From Nematostella vectensis (Eukaryota > Cnidaria > Anthozoa > Actiniaria > Edwardsiidae): 64,000 bases of DNA. This document shows, piece by piece, positions 48,701 to 63,300 of the stretch. Within the stretch, counting starts at the first letter, position 1. Each line of letters opens with the position of its first letter. Under the pieces are notes generated by a model. It did no database searches. It was given only the letters and a program-made list of their open reading frames with translations, and was not told the DNA's origin. A program made the translations under genes and the position numbers. Location of the stretch: NCBI RefSeq assembly GCF_932526225.1, contig NC_064040.1, forward strand, positions 1-64,000, given 5' to 3'.

Positions 48701-51700
48701 GTGTAACCTCCAAAAGGTTACAATCGATAATTTTTTTTCCGATTGTAAATTCCAAAAAGTAACATTAGGAAAATAAAAGAGTATACTCGGAAAAAAAGGT
48801 ATATCAATCTATCGAGCGCTATGCTCTATGTTAGAATCTACTTAATCAAGTTATCCAAGGAATCTAGTTAGTTCTTGTGTGCATAAAATATGTACAGGAT
48901 CCTGAACAAAGCATGAGCACATCAAAGATGCTGAGAGTACATACAAATGTCCCTATACCTTCTTTTTATGTCATGACACACCAAGAACAGTATAATTAAG
49001 TATCGATATTTAAAAAAAAATAAAGAAAAAAAAGGCTATCAGCGGGAATCGAACCCGGGTCGCTGCGTTAGTAGTCAAATGCCCGCAACGAAAGACTAAC
49101 GTGGCATTGTTGAAGGGAATTATAATGAAAATTACTTTTAATACTATTGGTATCGTAAACTATCCCAAGCAAAGTCACCATCGGACTGGAGGTTACATTC
49201 GGGAAAAGCTTCAGGGTTACATTCAGGAATTTGTTTTACGAGTGTAACCTCCAAAAGGTTACAATCGATAATTTTTTTTCCGAATGTAAATTCCAAAAAG
49301 TAACATTAGCAAAATAAAACAGTATACTCGGAAAAAAAGGTATATCAATCTATCGAGCGCTATGCTCTATGTTAGAATCTACTTAATCAAGTTTTCCAAG
49401 GAATCTAGTTAGTTCTTGTGTGCATAAAATATGTACAGGATCCTGAACAAAGCATGAGCACATCAAAGATGCTGAGAGTACATAAAAATGTCCCTATACC
49501 TTCTTTTTATGTCATGACACACCAAGAACAGTATAATTAAGTATCGATATTTAAAAAAAAAATAAAGAAAAAAAAAAGTCTATCAGCGGGAATCGAACCC
49601 GGGTAGCTGCGTTAGTAGTCAAGTGCCCGCAACGAAAGACTAACGTGGCATTACTGAAGGGAATTGTAATGAAAATTACTTTTAATACTATTGGTATCGT
49701 AAACTATCCCAAGCAAAGTCACCATCGGGCTGGAGGTTACATTCGGGAAAAGCTTCAGGGTTACAATCGGGAATTTGTTTTACGAGTGTAACCTCCAAAA
49801 GGTTACAATCGATAATTTTTTTTCCGAATGTAAATTCCAAAAAGTAACATTAGGAAAATAAAACAGTATACTCGGAAAAAAAGGTATATCAATCTATCGA
49901 GCGCTATGCTCTATGTTAGAATCTACTTAATCAAGTTATCCAAGGAATCTAGTTAGTCCTTGTGTGCATAAAATATGTACAGGATCCTGAACAAAGCATG
50001 AGCACATCAAAGATGCTGAGAGTACATCAAAATGTCCCTATACCTTCTTTTTATGTCATGACACACCAAGAACAGTATAATTAAGTATCGATATTTAAAA
50101 AAAAAAAAAAAAAAGATAAAAAAAAGCTATCTGCGGGAATCGAACCCGGGTAGCTGCGTTAGTAGTCAAGTGCCCGCAACGAAAGACTAACGTGGCATTG
50201 CTGAAGGGAATTGTAATGAAAATTACTTTTAATACTATTGGTATCGTTAACTATCCCAAGCAAAGTCACCATCGGACTGGAGGTTACATTCGGGGAAAGC
50301 TTCAGGGTTACAATCGGGAATTTGTTTTACGAGTGTAACCTCCAAAAGGTTACAATCGATAAATGTTTTTCCGAATGTAAATTCCAAAAAGTAACATTAG
50401 GAAAAATAAAACAGTATACTCGAAAAAAAAGGTATATCAATCTATCGAGCGCTATGCTCTATGTTAGAATCTACTTAATCAAGTTAACCAAGGAATCTAG
50501 TTAGTTCTTGTGTGCACAAAATATGTTCAGGATCCTGAACAAAGCATGAGCACATCAAAGATGCTGAGAGTATATCAAAATGTCCCTATACCTTCTTTTT
50601 ATGTCATGACACACCAAGAACAGTATAATTAAGTATCGATATTTAAAAAAAAAAATAAAGAAAAAAAAAAGGCTATCAGCGGGAATCGAACCCGGGTCGC
50701 TGCGTTAGTAGTTAAGTGCCCGCAACGAAAGACTAACGTGGCATTACTGAAGGGAATTGTAATGAAAATTACTTTTTATACTATTGGTATCGTAAACTAT
50801 CCCAAGCAAAGTCACCATCGGACTGGAGGTTACATTCGGGAAAAGCTTCAGGGTTACATTCGGGAATTTGTTTTACGAGTGTAACCTCCAAAAGGTTACA
50901 ATCGATAATTTTTTTTCCGATTGTAAATTCCAAAAAGTAACATTAAGAAAATAAAAGAGTATACTCGGAAAAAAAGGTATATCAATCTATCGAGCGCTAT
51001 GCTCTATGTTAGAATCTACTTAATCAAGTTATCCAAGGAATCTAGTTAGTTTTTGTGTGCATAAAATATGTACAGGATCCTGAACAAAGTATGAGCACAT
51101 CAAAGATGCTGAGAGTACATCAAAATGTCCCTATACCTTCTTTTTATGTCATGACACACCAAGAACAGTATAATTAAGTATCGATATTTAAAAAAAAAAT
51201 AAAGAAAAAAAAATAGGCTATCAGCGGGAATCGAACCCGGGTCGCTGCGTTAGTAGTCAAGTGCCCGCAACGAAAGACTAACGTGGCATTGCTGAAGGGA
51301 ATTGTAATGAAAATTACTTTTAATACTATTGGTATCGTAAACTATCCCAAGCAAAGTCACCATCGGACTGGAGGTTACATTCGGGAAATGCTTCAGTGTA
51401 ACAATCGGGAATTTGTTTTACGAGTGTAACCTCCAAAAGGTTACAATCGATAATTTTTTTTCCGAAATAAATTCCAAAAAGTGACATTAGGAAAAATAAA
51501 ACAGAATACTCGAAAAAAAAAGGTATATCAATCTATCGAGCGCTATGCTCTATGTTAGAATCTACTTAATCAAGTTAACCAAGGAATCTAGTTAGTTCTT
51601 GTGTGCATAAAATATGTACAGGATCCTGAACAAAGCATGAGCACATCAAAGATGCTGAGAGTACATCAAAATGTCCCTATACCTTCTTTTTATGTCATGA

Positions 51701-53088
51701 CACACCAAGAACAGTATAATTAAGTATCGATATTTAAAAAAAAATAAAGAAAAAAAGAAAATAGGCTATCAGCGGGAATCGAACCCGGGTCGCTGCGTTA
51801 GTAGTCAAGTGCCCGCAACGAAAGACTAACGTGGCATTGCTGAAGGGAATTGTAATGAAAATTACTTTTAATACTATTGGTATCGTAAACTATCCCAAGC
51901 AAAGTCACCATCGGACTGGAGGTTACATTCGGGAAAAGCTTCAGGGTTACATTCGGGAATTTGTTTTACGAGTGTAACCTCCAAAAGGTTACAATCGATA
52001 ATTTTTTTTCCGAATGTAAATTCCAAAAATCTAATTACAAAATGCACCCCTTCAAATAGAACATTAAAGTTCACATACTTGTTTACTTCCTCAAACTCTT
52101 TGCTTTGTGTTTTTTGTTAACTTCCTAGGAACAAATTGAATACATATAATCAATAAATCTAGCAAGCTTATTTTGCAAACTCACTTTTTTTTATTATTTT
52201 TGCGCAAAACCAATCAGGATTAGGGGGGTCAAGCACAAAGAAAGAAAACGAATAAAAAAAAGCCCATTGGCATGGGATCGAACCCGTTCTAAAGAACAAA
52301 ACCGAAACCATACATACGGATTACCCAATCGGTATGGCAGCACAAGGCTTTTACGGAAGGCTGTAAAGAACCCGAAGGCCCCAAGCACCGATATTTCCGA
52401 GCGAATATGCTGTACAACACTCTTGCAAGGTTATCCCAACCCGCGCATTAATGGGGAGGACAATAACCAGGATCCCAGGCCTGTAATACGGTTACGCCAC
52501 GCACAGCTCGCCGAGATTGTGGATGACAAAAAATAGAGGTCTATTTGGGCGTCTTGGGTCCCTTGGGGACTCGCCATGCGCACGGGCGCATCTCTTTTAT
52601 TGTGTACATGACATCAAATTAGCGAAGAAAGAAGACCCTTTTTTGGTATCATGTGAAAATCATAAAATAATTAGAAATAAAGACGTAAGGGGGGAGATCA
52701 TCGACATTTTCATATTAGAATATTGACAAAATCCGCAATTTTGTCTACGCTGACTAAGTAAAGCTGTATTTTACTTTAAAGGGGCAGCAACATAGTACTG
52801 CGCATGTCTGGAGTCAGTGATTATTGTAGGCTTTTAAGTGTCAACAAACAGTTGAACTTTTTAAAAGCTGTGAATACCTTATTAAATAATATGCAATATT
52901 ATATTGAAAACTATGTTAATGGACAGTTTGTGGTTATTTTTTTTGTTTTGTTTAAAGTCTCCCACATGTACCAAAAGCTCATAAGTCAGTATTAGAATTT
53001 CACTGAAGTTCATTGTGTCAGGGCTCTAGAGCTATTGCAATTCTCTTAAACATGACACTCCCCCTTTGTTTTATTTTTAGTTTTGTTC

Positions 53089-53090
<2 letters not shown>

Positions 53091-53185
<95 letters not shown>

Positions 53186-53186
53186 T
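53091..53186. repeat. Expanded (ATT)n microsatellite in 2-kb unit 1
   Basis: About 32 ATT repeats; the same place in the other units has only about 4-9. The first unit also lacks the short GGAAAGTAAAAAAATC segment that precedes the tract in the others. Confidence 0.9.
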
Positions 53187-53512
53187 TCTTTTTTATAGGG
53201 GAAGGGGAATTCAGCTAAAAATAGCCAAGGGTCAATTCAAGCAACTAGCACAAAAGATGTTTTTTTGCAGTCCTTTATTCAATATATTCAAGGTTATTAT
53301 GCAATTCTGTTGTTTGACTGCATATATATATTTTTTCTTTCTTTTCATTACAAGTTCTATATGTGTAAATGGTGACCATAGCTATGATTACTATTATTTA
53401 GAATATTTTTTTACCTACTAACAGAAAACAACTTGACTGCAAAACACTTACTGTAGGGCACTCGAAATTAGGCATTACTTTCATGTGGATGTAAGGTTGA
53501 AATGTCAAAACC

Positions 53513-53638
53513 TTCATTAACCCGTGAACTACGCTTTAGCGTATTACACTTTGTGGTGATCTGATTCTATTGTAATTTGTTTGTGTTTTACTAACTATTA
53601 CCGTTTAACTATCACACTTTGTTTCACGGGTTAATGAA
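53513..53638. mobile_element. 126-bp hairpin with perfect 16-bp TIRs in the 2-kb satellite (copy 1 shown)
   Basis: TTCATTAACCCGTGAA (53513-53528) is exactly inverted at 53623-53638. The inside holds a second small hairpin (TACGCTTTAGCGTA). The element occurs in every unit, for example 55520-55644, and looks like an old MITE amplified together with the satellite. Confidence 0.6.
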
Positions 53639-54279
53639 AACCACTCTAATTACTTACAGTAGTTCTTTTTAAATATTATCATTTACTTGTATAATTTAGA
53701 TGAGCAATACATATTTCATTATGGCTTTGTAGAGCTCATCTCGTTCCTCATAAATAACAAACAAAATGAAGTTTGTTCTTATTTTGGTGCAAAGGAATCT
53801 ACAGTAGTTTTCTAATCAGATAATTGTTTTTCTTTTAACACTCACCTGTTATTTCAACAGCCTTACTTGAGTTTGCTTGTCTCAGAAATAGACCTTGCTT
53901 AATAAACAAAGACATGTTACAAACTTATTTAATAATAGGTAACAACTGCAATATTGTATGAAGAGAGTGCCCCTCTCTTCCCCCTGCTATTGTTGAAATT
54001 ATGCTCAATAAACTTTTACCTCTTCCCTCTCCACCAGTTAAGCATTCTATGTATGCTTCCCTGTACAAAATGCACCCCTTCAAATAGAACATTAAAGTTC
54101 ACATACTTGTTTACTTCTTCAAACTCTTTGCTTTGTGTTTTTTGTTAACTTCCTAGGAACAAATTAAATACACATAATCAATAAATCCAGCAAGCTTGAT
54201 TTGCAAACTCACTTTTTTTATTATTTTTGCGCAAAACCAATCAGGATTAGGGGGAGCAAGCACAAAGAAAGAAAACGAA

Positions 54280-54365
54280 TAAAAAAAAAGCCCATTGGCC
54301 TGGGATCGAACCCGGTCTGAAGAACAAAACGGAAACCATACATACGGATTACCCAATCGGTATGG
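54280..54365 (-). other. tRNA-like element with T-run in the 2-kb satellite (copy 2 shown)
   Basis: On the minus strand ACCGGGTTCGATCCCAGG gives a B box and T-arm, followed by CCAATGGGC and a run of nine T. About 40 nt upstream CATAC...GTATG can form a D-arm-like stem around GATTGGGTAA. The other T-arms (gggatcgaaccc on plus) are at 52274, 56306, 58304, 60308 and 62318. It is likely a degenerate tRNA-derived sequence; the 5' acceptor does not pair well. Confidence 0.5.
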
Positions 54366-57300
54366 CAGCACAAGGCTTTTACGGAAGGCTGTAAAGAACC
54401 CGAAGGCCCCAAGCACCGATATTTCCGAGCGAATATGCTGTACAACACTCTTGCAAGGTTATCCCAACCCGCGCATTAATGGGGAGGACAATAACCAGGA
54501 TCCCAGGCCTGTAATACGGTTACGCCACGCACAGCTCGCCCAGATTGTGGATGACAAAAAATAGAGGTCTATTTGGGCGTCTTGGGTCCCTTGGGGACTC
54601 GCCATGCGCACGGGCGCATCTCTTTTATTGTGCACATGACATCAAATTATCGAAGAAAAAAGACGCTGTTTTGGTATCATGTGAAAATCATAAAATAAAT
54701 AGAAATAAAGACGTAAGGGGGGAGAATATTGGCATATTCATATTAGAATATTGACAAAATCCGCAATATTGTCTACGCTGACTAAGTAAAGCTGTATTTT
54801 ACTTTAAAGGGGCAGCAGCATAGTACTGCGCATGTCTGGAGTCAGTGTTTATTGTAGGCTTTTAAGTGTATACAAACAGTTGAACTTTTTAAAAGCTGTC
54901 AATACCTTATTAAATAATATGCAATATTATATTGAAAACTATGTTAATGGACAGTTTGTGGTCATTTTTTTTGTTTTGTTTAAAGTCTCCCACATGTACC
55001 AAAAGCTCATAAGTCAGTATTAGAATTTCACTGAAGTTCATTGTGTCAGGGCTCTAGAGTTATTGCAAATCTCTTAACCATGACACTCCCCTTTTAAGGA
55101 AAGTAAAAAAAATCAAAATTGTTGGTGGGGGTCTCTGTTGTGTTTGTTTTCTTTTTAGTTTTGTTCTATTATTATTATTATTATTATTATTTTCTTTTTT
55201 AGAGGGGGAGGGGAATTCAGCTAAAAATAGCCAAGGGTCAATTCAAGCAACTAGTATAAAAGATGTTTTTTTGCAGTATTTTATTCAATATATTCAAGGT
55301 TATCATGCAATTCTGTTGTTTGACTGCATATATATTTTTTTTCTTTCTTTTCATTACAAGTCCTATATGTGTAAGTGGTGACCATAGCTACGATTACTAT
55401 TATTTAGAATAATTTTTTTACCTACTAACAGAAAACAACTTGACTGCAAAACACTTACTGTAGGGCACTCGATATTAGGCATTACTTTCATGTGGATGTA
55501 AGGTTGAAATGTCAAAACCTTCATTAACCCGTGAACTACGCTTTAGCGTATTACACTTTGTGGTGATCTGATTCTATTGTTCTCTTTTGTGTTTTACTAA
55601 CTATTACCGTTTAACTATCACACTTTGTTTCACGGGTTAATGAAAACCACTCTAAATACTTACAGTAGTTCTTTTTAAATATTATCATTTACTTGTATAA
55701 TTTAGATGAGCAATAAATATTTCTTTATGGCTTTGTAGAGCTCATCTCGTTCCTCATAAATAACAAACAAAATGAAGTTTGTTCTTATTTTTGTGCAAAG
55801 GAATCTACAGTAGTTTTCTAATCAGATAATTGTTTTTCTTTTAACACTCACCTGTTATTTCAACAGCCTTACTTGAGTTTGCTTGTCTCAGAAATAGACC
55901 TTGCTTAATAAACAAAGACATGTTACAAACTTATTTAATAATAGGTAACAACTGCAATATTGTATGAAGAGAGTGCCCCTCTCTTCCCCCTGCTATTGTT
56001 GAAATTATGCTCAATAAACTTTTACCTCTTCCCTCTCCACCAGTTAAGCATTCTATGTATGCTTCCCTGTACAAAATGCACCCCTTCAAATAGAACATTA
56101 AAGTTCACATACTTGTTTACTTCCTCAAACTCTTTGCTTTGTGTTTTTTGTTAACTTCCTAGGAACAAATTGAATACATATAATCAATAAATCTAGCAAG
56201 CTTATTTTGCAAACTCACTTTTTTATTATTTTTGCGCAAAACCAATCAGGATTAGGGGGGTCAAGCACAAAGAAAGAAAACGAATAAAAAAAAGCCCATT
56301 GGCCTGGGATCGAACCCGGTCTGAAGAAGAAAACGGAAACCATACATACGGATTACCCAATCGGTATGGCAGCACAAGGCTTTTACGGAAAGCTGTAAAG
56401 AACCCGAAGGCCCCAAGCACCGATATTTCCGAGCGAATATGCTGTACAACACTCTTGCAAGGTTATCCCAACCCGCGCATTAATGGGGAGGACAATAACC
56501 AGGATCCCAGGCCTGTAATACGGTTACGCCACGCACAGCTCGCCGAGATTGTGGATGACAAAAAATAGAGGTCTATTTGGGCGTCTTGGGTCCCTTGGGG
56601 ACTCGCCATGCGCACGGGCGCATCTCTTTTATTGTGTACATGACATCAAATTAGCGAAGAAAAAAGACGCTGTTTTGGTATCATGTGAAAATCATAAAAT
56701 AAATAGAAATAAAGACGTAAGGGGGGAGAATATTGACATCTTCATATTAGAATATTGACAAAATCCGCAATTTTGTCTACGCTGACTAAAGAAAGCTGTA
56801 TTTTACTTTAAAGGGGCAGCAACATAGTACTGCGCATGTCTGGAGTCAGTGATTATTGTAGGCTTTTAAGTGTCTACAAACAGTTGAACTTTTTAAAAGC
56901 TGTGAATACCTTATTAAATAATATGCAATATTATATTGAAAACTATGTTAATGGAAAGTTTGTGGTCATTTTTTTTGTTTTGTTTAAAGTCTCCCACATG
57001 TACCAAAAGCTCATAAGTCAGTATTAGAATTTCACTGAAGTTCATTGTGTCAGGGCTCTAGAGCTATTGCAAATCTCTTAACCATGACACTCCCCTTTTA
57101 AAGGAAAGTAAAAAAATCAAAATTGTTGGTGGGTGTCTCGGTTGTGTTTGTTTTCTTTTTAGTTTTGTTCTATTATTATTATTATTTTCTTTTTTAGAGG
57201 GGGAGGGGAATTCAGCTAAAAATAGCCAAGGGTCAATTCAAGCAACTAGTACAAAAGATGTTTTTTTGCAGTCCTTTATTCAATATATTCAAGGTTATCA

Positions 57301-60300
57301 TGCAATTCTGTTGTTTGACTGCATATATATATAATTTTTTTTTCTTTCTTTTCATTACAAGTTCTATATGTGTAAGTGGTGACCATAGCTATGATTACAA
57401 TTATTTAGTTTTTTTTTTACCTACTAACAGAAAACAACTTGACTGCAAAACACTTACTGTAGGGCACTCGATATTAGGCATTACTTTCATGTGGATGTAA
57501 GGTTGAAATGTCAAAACCTTCATTAACCCGTGAACTACGCTTTAGCGTATTACACTTTGTGGTGATCTGATTCTATTGTTCTTTTTTGTGTTTTACTATT
57601 ACCGTTTAACTATCACACTTTGTTTCACGGGTTAATGAAAACCACTCTAATTACTTACAGTAGTTCTTTTTTAATATTATCATTTACTTGTATAAATTAG
57701 ATGAGCAATACATATTTCTTTATGGCTTTGTAGAGCTCATCTCGTTCCTCATAAATAACAAACAAAATGAAGTTTGTTCTTATTTTGGTGCAAAGGAATC
57801 TACAGTAGTTTTCTAATCAGATAATTGTTTTTCTTTTAACACTCACCTGTTATTTCAACAGCCTTACTTGAGTTTGCTTGTCTCAGAAATAGACCTTGCT
57901 TAATAAACAAAGACATGTTACAAACTTATTTAATAATAGGTAACAACTGCAATATTGTATGAAGAGAGTGCCCCTCTCTTCCCCCTGCTATTGTTGAAAT
58001 TATGCTCAATAAACTTTTACCTCTTCCCTTTCCACCAGTTAAGCATTCTATGTATGCTTCCCTGTACAAAATGCACCCCTTCAAATAGAACATTAAAGTT
58101 CACATACTTGTTTACTTCCTCAAACTCTTTGCTTTGTGTTTTTTGTTAACTTCCTAGGAACAAATTGAATACATATAATCAATAAATCCAGCAAGCTTAT
58201 TTTGCAAACTCACTTTTTTTTATTATGTTTGCGCAAAACCAATCAGGATTAGGGGGGGGCAAGCACAAAGAAAGAAAACGAATAAAAAAAAGCCCATTGG
58301 CCTGGGATCGAACCCGGTCTGAAGAACAAAACGGAAACCATACATACGGATTACCCAATCGGTATGGCAGCACAAGGCTTTTACGGAAGGCTGTAAAGAA
58401 CCCGAAGGCCCCAAGCACCGATATTTCCGAGCGAATATGCTGTACAACACTCTTGCAAGGTTATCCCAACCCGCGCATTAATGGGGAGGACAATAACCAG
58501 GATCCCAGGCCTGTAATACGGTTACGCCACGCACAGCTCGCCGAGATTGTGGATGACAAAAAATAGAGGTCTATTTGGGCGTCTTGGGTCCCTTGGGGAC
58601 TCGCCATGCGCACGGGCGCATCTCTTTTATTGTGCACATGACATCAAATTAGCGAAGAAAAAAGACGCTGTTTTGGTATCATGTGAAAATCATAAAATAA
58701 ATAGAAATAAAGACGTAAGGGGGGAGAATATTGGCATATTCATATTAGAATATTGACAAAATCCGCAATATTGTCTACGCTGACTAAGTAAAGCTGTATT
58801 TTACTTTAAAGGGGCAGCAGCATAGTACTGCGCATGTCTGGAGTCAGTGTTTATTGTAGGCTTTTAAGTGTCTACAAACAGTTGAACTTTTTAAAAGCTG
58901 TCAATACCTTATTAAATAATATGCAATATTATATTGAAAACTATGTTAATGGACAGTTTGTGGTCATTTTTTTTGTTTTGTTTAAAGTCTCCCACATGTA
59001 CCAAAAGCTCATAAGTCAGTATTAGAATTTCACTGAAGTTCATTGTGTCAGGGCTCTAGAGCTATTGCAAATCTCTTAACCATGACACTCCCCTTTTAAA
59101 GGAAAGTAAAAAAAAATCAAAATTGTTGGTGGGGGTCTCTGTTGTGTTTGTTTTCTTTTTAGTTTTGTTCTATTATTATTATTATTATTATTTTCTTTTT
59201 TAGAGGGGGAGGGGAATTCAGCTAAAAATAGCCAAGGGTCAATTCAAGCAACTAGTATAAAAGATGTTTTTTGCAGTCCTTTATTCAATATATTCAAGGT
59301 TATCATGCAATTCTGGTGTTTGACTGCATATATATATTTTTTCTTTCTTTTCATTACAAGTGCTATATGTGTAAGTGGTGACCATAGCTATGATTACTAT
59401 TATTTAGAATAATTTTTTACCTACTAACAGAAAACAACTTGACTGCAAAACACTTACTGTAGGGCACTCGATATTAGGCATTACTTTCATGTGGATGTAA
59501 GGTTGAAATGTTAAAACCTTCATTAACCCGTGAACTACGCTTTAGCGTATTACACTTTGTGGTGATCTGATTCTATTGTTCTTTTTTGTGTTTTACTAAC
59601 TATTACCGTTTAACTATCACACTTTGTTTCACGGGTTAATGAAAACCACTCTAATTACTTACAGTAGTTCTTTTTTAATATTATCATTTACTTGTATAAT
59701 TTAGATGAGCAATACATATTTCTTTATGGCTTTGTAGAGCTCATCTCGTTCCTCATAAATAACAAACAAAATGAAGTTTGTTCTTATTTTGGTGCAAAGG
59801 AATCTACAGTAGTTTTCTAATCAGATAATTGTTTTTCTTTTAACACTCACCTGTTATTTCAACAGCCTTACTTGAGTTTGCTTGTCTCAGAAATAGACCT
59901 TGCTTAATAAACAAAGACATGTTACAAACTTATTTAATAATAGGTAACAACTGCAATATTGTATGAAGAGAGTGCCCCTCTCTTCCCCCTGCTATTGTTG
60001 AAATTATGCTCAATAAACTTTTACCTCTTCCCTCTCCACCAGTTAAGCATTCTATGTATGCTTCCCTGTACAAAATGCACCCCTTCAAATAGAACATTAA
60101 AGTTCACATACTTGTTTACTTCCTCAAACTCTTTGCTTTGTGTTTTTTGTTAACTTCCTAGGAACAAATTGAATACATATAATCAATAAATCCAGCAAGC
60201 TTATTTTGCAAACTCACTTTTTTTTATTATGTTTGCGCAAAACCAATCAGGATTAGGGGGGGGCAAGCACAAAGAAAGAAAACGAATAAAAAAAAGCCCA

Positions 60301-63300
60301 TTGGCCTGGGATCGAACCCGGTCTGAAGAACAAAACGGAAACCATACATACGGATTACCCAATCGGTATGGCAGCACAAGGCTTTTACGGAAGGCTGTAA
60401 AGAACCCGAAGGCCCCAAGCACCGATATTTCCGAGCGAATATGCTGTACAACACTCTTGCAAGGTTATCCCAACCCGCGCATTAATGGGGAGGACAATAA
60501 CCAGGATCCCAGGCCTGTAATACGGTTACGCCACGCACAGCTCGCCGAGATTGTGGATGACAAAAAATAGAGGTCTATTTGGGCGTCTTGGGTCCCTTGG
60601 GGACTCGCCATGCGCACGGGCGCATCTCTTTTATTGTGCACATGACATCAAATTAGCGAAGAAAAAAGACGCTGTTTTGGTATCATGTGAAAATCATAAA
60701 ATAAATAGAAATAAAGACGTAAGGGGGGAGAATATTGGCATATTCATATTAGAATATTGACAAAATCCGCAATATTGTCTACGCTGACTAAGTAAAGCTG
60801 TATTTTACTTTAAAGGGGCAGCAGCATAGTACTGCGCATGTCTGGAGTCAGTGTTTATTGTAGGCTTTTAAGTGTCTACAAACAGTTGAACTTTTTAAAA
60901 GCTGTCAATACCTTATTAAATAATATGCAATATTATATTGAAAACTATGTTAATGGACAGTTTGTGGTCATTTTTTTTGTTTTGTTTAAAGTCTCCCACA
61001 TGTACCAAAAGCTCATAAGTCAGTATTAGAATTTCACTGAAGTTCATTGTGTCAGGGCTCTAGAGCTATTGCAAATCTCTTAACCATGACACTCCCCTTT
61101 TAAAGGAAAGTAAAAAAAATCAAAATTGTTGGTGGGGGTCTCTGTTGTGTTTGTTTTCTTTTTAGTTTTGTTCTATTATTATTATTATTATTTTCTTTTT
61201 TAGAGTGGGAGGGGAATTCAGCTAAAAATAGCCAAGGGTCAATTCAAGCAACTAGTATAAAAGATGTTTTTTGCAGTCCTTTATTCAATATATTCAAGGT
61301 TATCATGCAATTCTGGTGTTTGACTGCATATATATATATATTTTTTCTTTCTTTTCATTACAAGTGCTATATGTGTAAGTGGTGACCATAGCTATGATTA
61401 CTATTATTTAGAATAATTTTTTACCTACTAACAGAAAACAACTTGACTGCAAAACACTTACTGTAGGGCACTCGATATTAGGCATTACTTTCATGTGGAT
61501 GTAAGGTTGAAATGTTAAAACCTTCATTAACCCGTGAACTACGCTTTAGCGTATTACACTTTGTGGTGATCTGATTCTATTGTTCTTTTTTTTTTTTTTT
61601 TTTTCTAACTATTACCGTTTAACTATCACACTTTGTTTCACGGGTTAATGAAAACCACTCTAATTACTTACAGTAGATCTTTTTTAATATTATCATTTAC
61701 TTGTATAATTTAGATGAGCAATACATATTTCTTTATGGCTTTGTAGAGCTCATCTCGTTCCTCATAAATAACAAACAAAATGAAGTTTGTTCTTATTTTG
61801 GTGCAAAGGAATGTACAGTAGTTTTCTAATCAGATAATTGTTTTTCTTTTAACACTCACCTGTTATTTCAACAGCCTTACTTGAGTTTGCTTGTCTCAAA
61901 AATAGACCTTGCTTAATAAACAAAGACATGTTACAAACTTATTTAATAATAGGTAACAACTGCAATATTGTATGAAGAGAGTGCCCCTCTCTTCCCCCTG
62001 CTATTGTTGAAATTATGCTCAATAAACTTTTACCTCTTCCCTCTCCACCAGTTAAGCATTCTATGTATTCTTCCCTGTACAAAATGCACCCCTTCAAATA
62101 GAACATTAAAGTTCACATACTTGTTTACTTCCTCAAACTCTTTGCTTTGTGTTTTTTGTTAACTTCCTAGGAACAAATTGAATACATATAATCAATAAAT
62201 CTAGCAAGCTTATTTTGCAAACTCACTTTGTTTTATTTTTTTTGCGCAAAACCTATCAGGATTAAGGGGGTCCAGCACAAAGAAAAAAAAACGAATTAAA
62301 AAAAAGCCCATTGTCCTGGGATCGAACCCGGTCTGAAGAACAAAACGGAAACCATACATACGGATTACCCAATCGGTATGGCAGCACAAGGCTTTTACGG
62401 AAGGCTGTAAAGAACCCGAAGTCCCCAAGCACCGATATTTCCGAGCGAATATGCTGTACAACACTCTTGCAAGGTTATCCCAACCCGCGCATTAATGGGG
62501 AGGACAATAACCAGGATCCCAGGCCTGTAATACGGTTACGCCACGCACAGCTCGCCGAGATTGTGGATGACAAAAAATAGAGGTCTATTTGGGCGTCTTG
62601 GGTCCCTTGGGGACTCGCCATGCGCACGGGCGCATCTCTTTTATTGTGTACATGACATCAAATTAGCGAAGAAAAAAGACGCTGTTTTGGCATCATGTGA
62701 AAATCATAAAATAAATAGAAATAAAGACGTAAGGGGGGAGAATATTGACATCTTCATATTAGAATATTGACAAAATCCGCAATATTGTCTACGCTGACTA
62801 AGTAAAGCTATATTTTACTTTAAAGGGGCAGCAGCATAGTACTGCGCATGTCTGGAGTCAGTGTTTATTGTAGGCTTTTAAGTGTCTGCAAACAGTTAAA
62901 CTTTTTAAAAGCTGTCAATACCTTATTAAATAATATGCAATATTATATTGAAAACTATGTTAATGGACAGTTTGTGGTCATTTTTTTTGTTTTGTTTAAA
63001 GTCTCCCACATGTACCAAAAGCTCATAAGTCAGTATTAGAATTTCACTGAAGTTCATTGTGTCAGGGCTCTAGAGCTATTGCAAATCTCTTAACCATGAC
63101 ACTCCCCTTTTAAAGGAAAGTAAAAAAAAATCAAAATTGTTGGTGGGGGTCTCTGTTGTGTTTGTTTTCTTTTTAGTTTTGTTCTATTATTATTATTATT
63201 ATTTTCTTTTTTAGAGGGGGAGGGGAATTCAGCTAAAAATAGCCAAGGGTCAATTCAAGCAACTAGTATAAAAGATGTTTTTTGCAGTCCTTTATTCAAT

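Larger units (their letters stand above)
33953..52028. repeat. Satellite array of about 543-bp units (34 starts)
   Basis: CTATCCCAAGCAAAGTCACC recurs at 33953, 34501, 35043 and so on to 51890, with unit lengths of 541-548 bp that vary mainly in A-runs. The last unit is cut at 52028. Each unit has an inverted-repeat-rich segment with TTACATTCGGG motifs, an AT-rich stretch, an A-run and a tRNA-like motif. The 60-88 codon frames inside are not conserved across units as coding sequence. I see no gene in this 18-kb stretch. Confidence 0.95.

Noticed and set aside
52267-52536. 89-113 codon and 63-75 codon frames repeated in the 2-kb satellite
   Set aside because: Units are too similar for frame conservation to mean coding. 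One frame runs through the tRNA-like element and none resembles a known protein.
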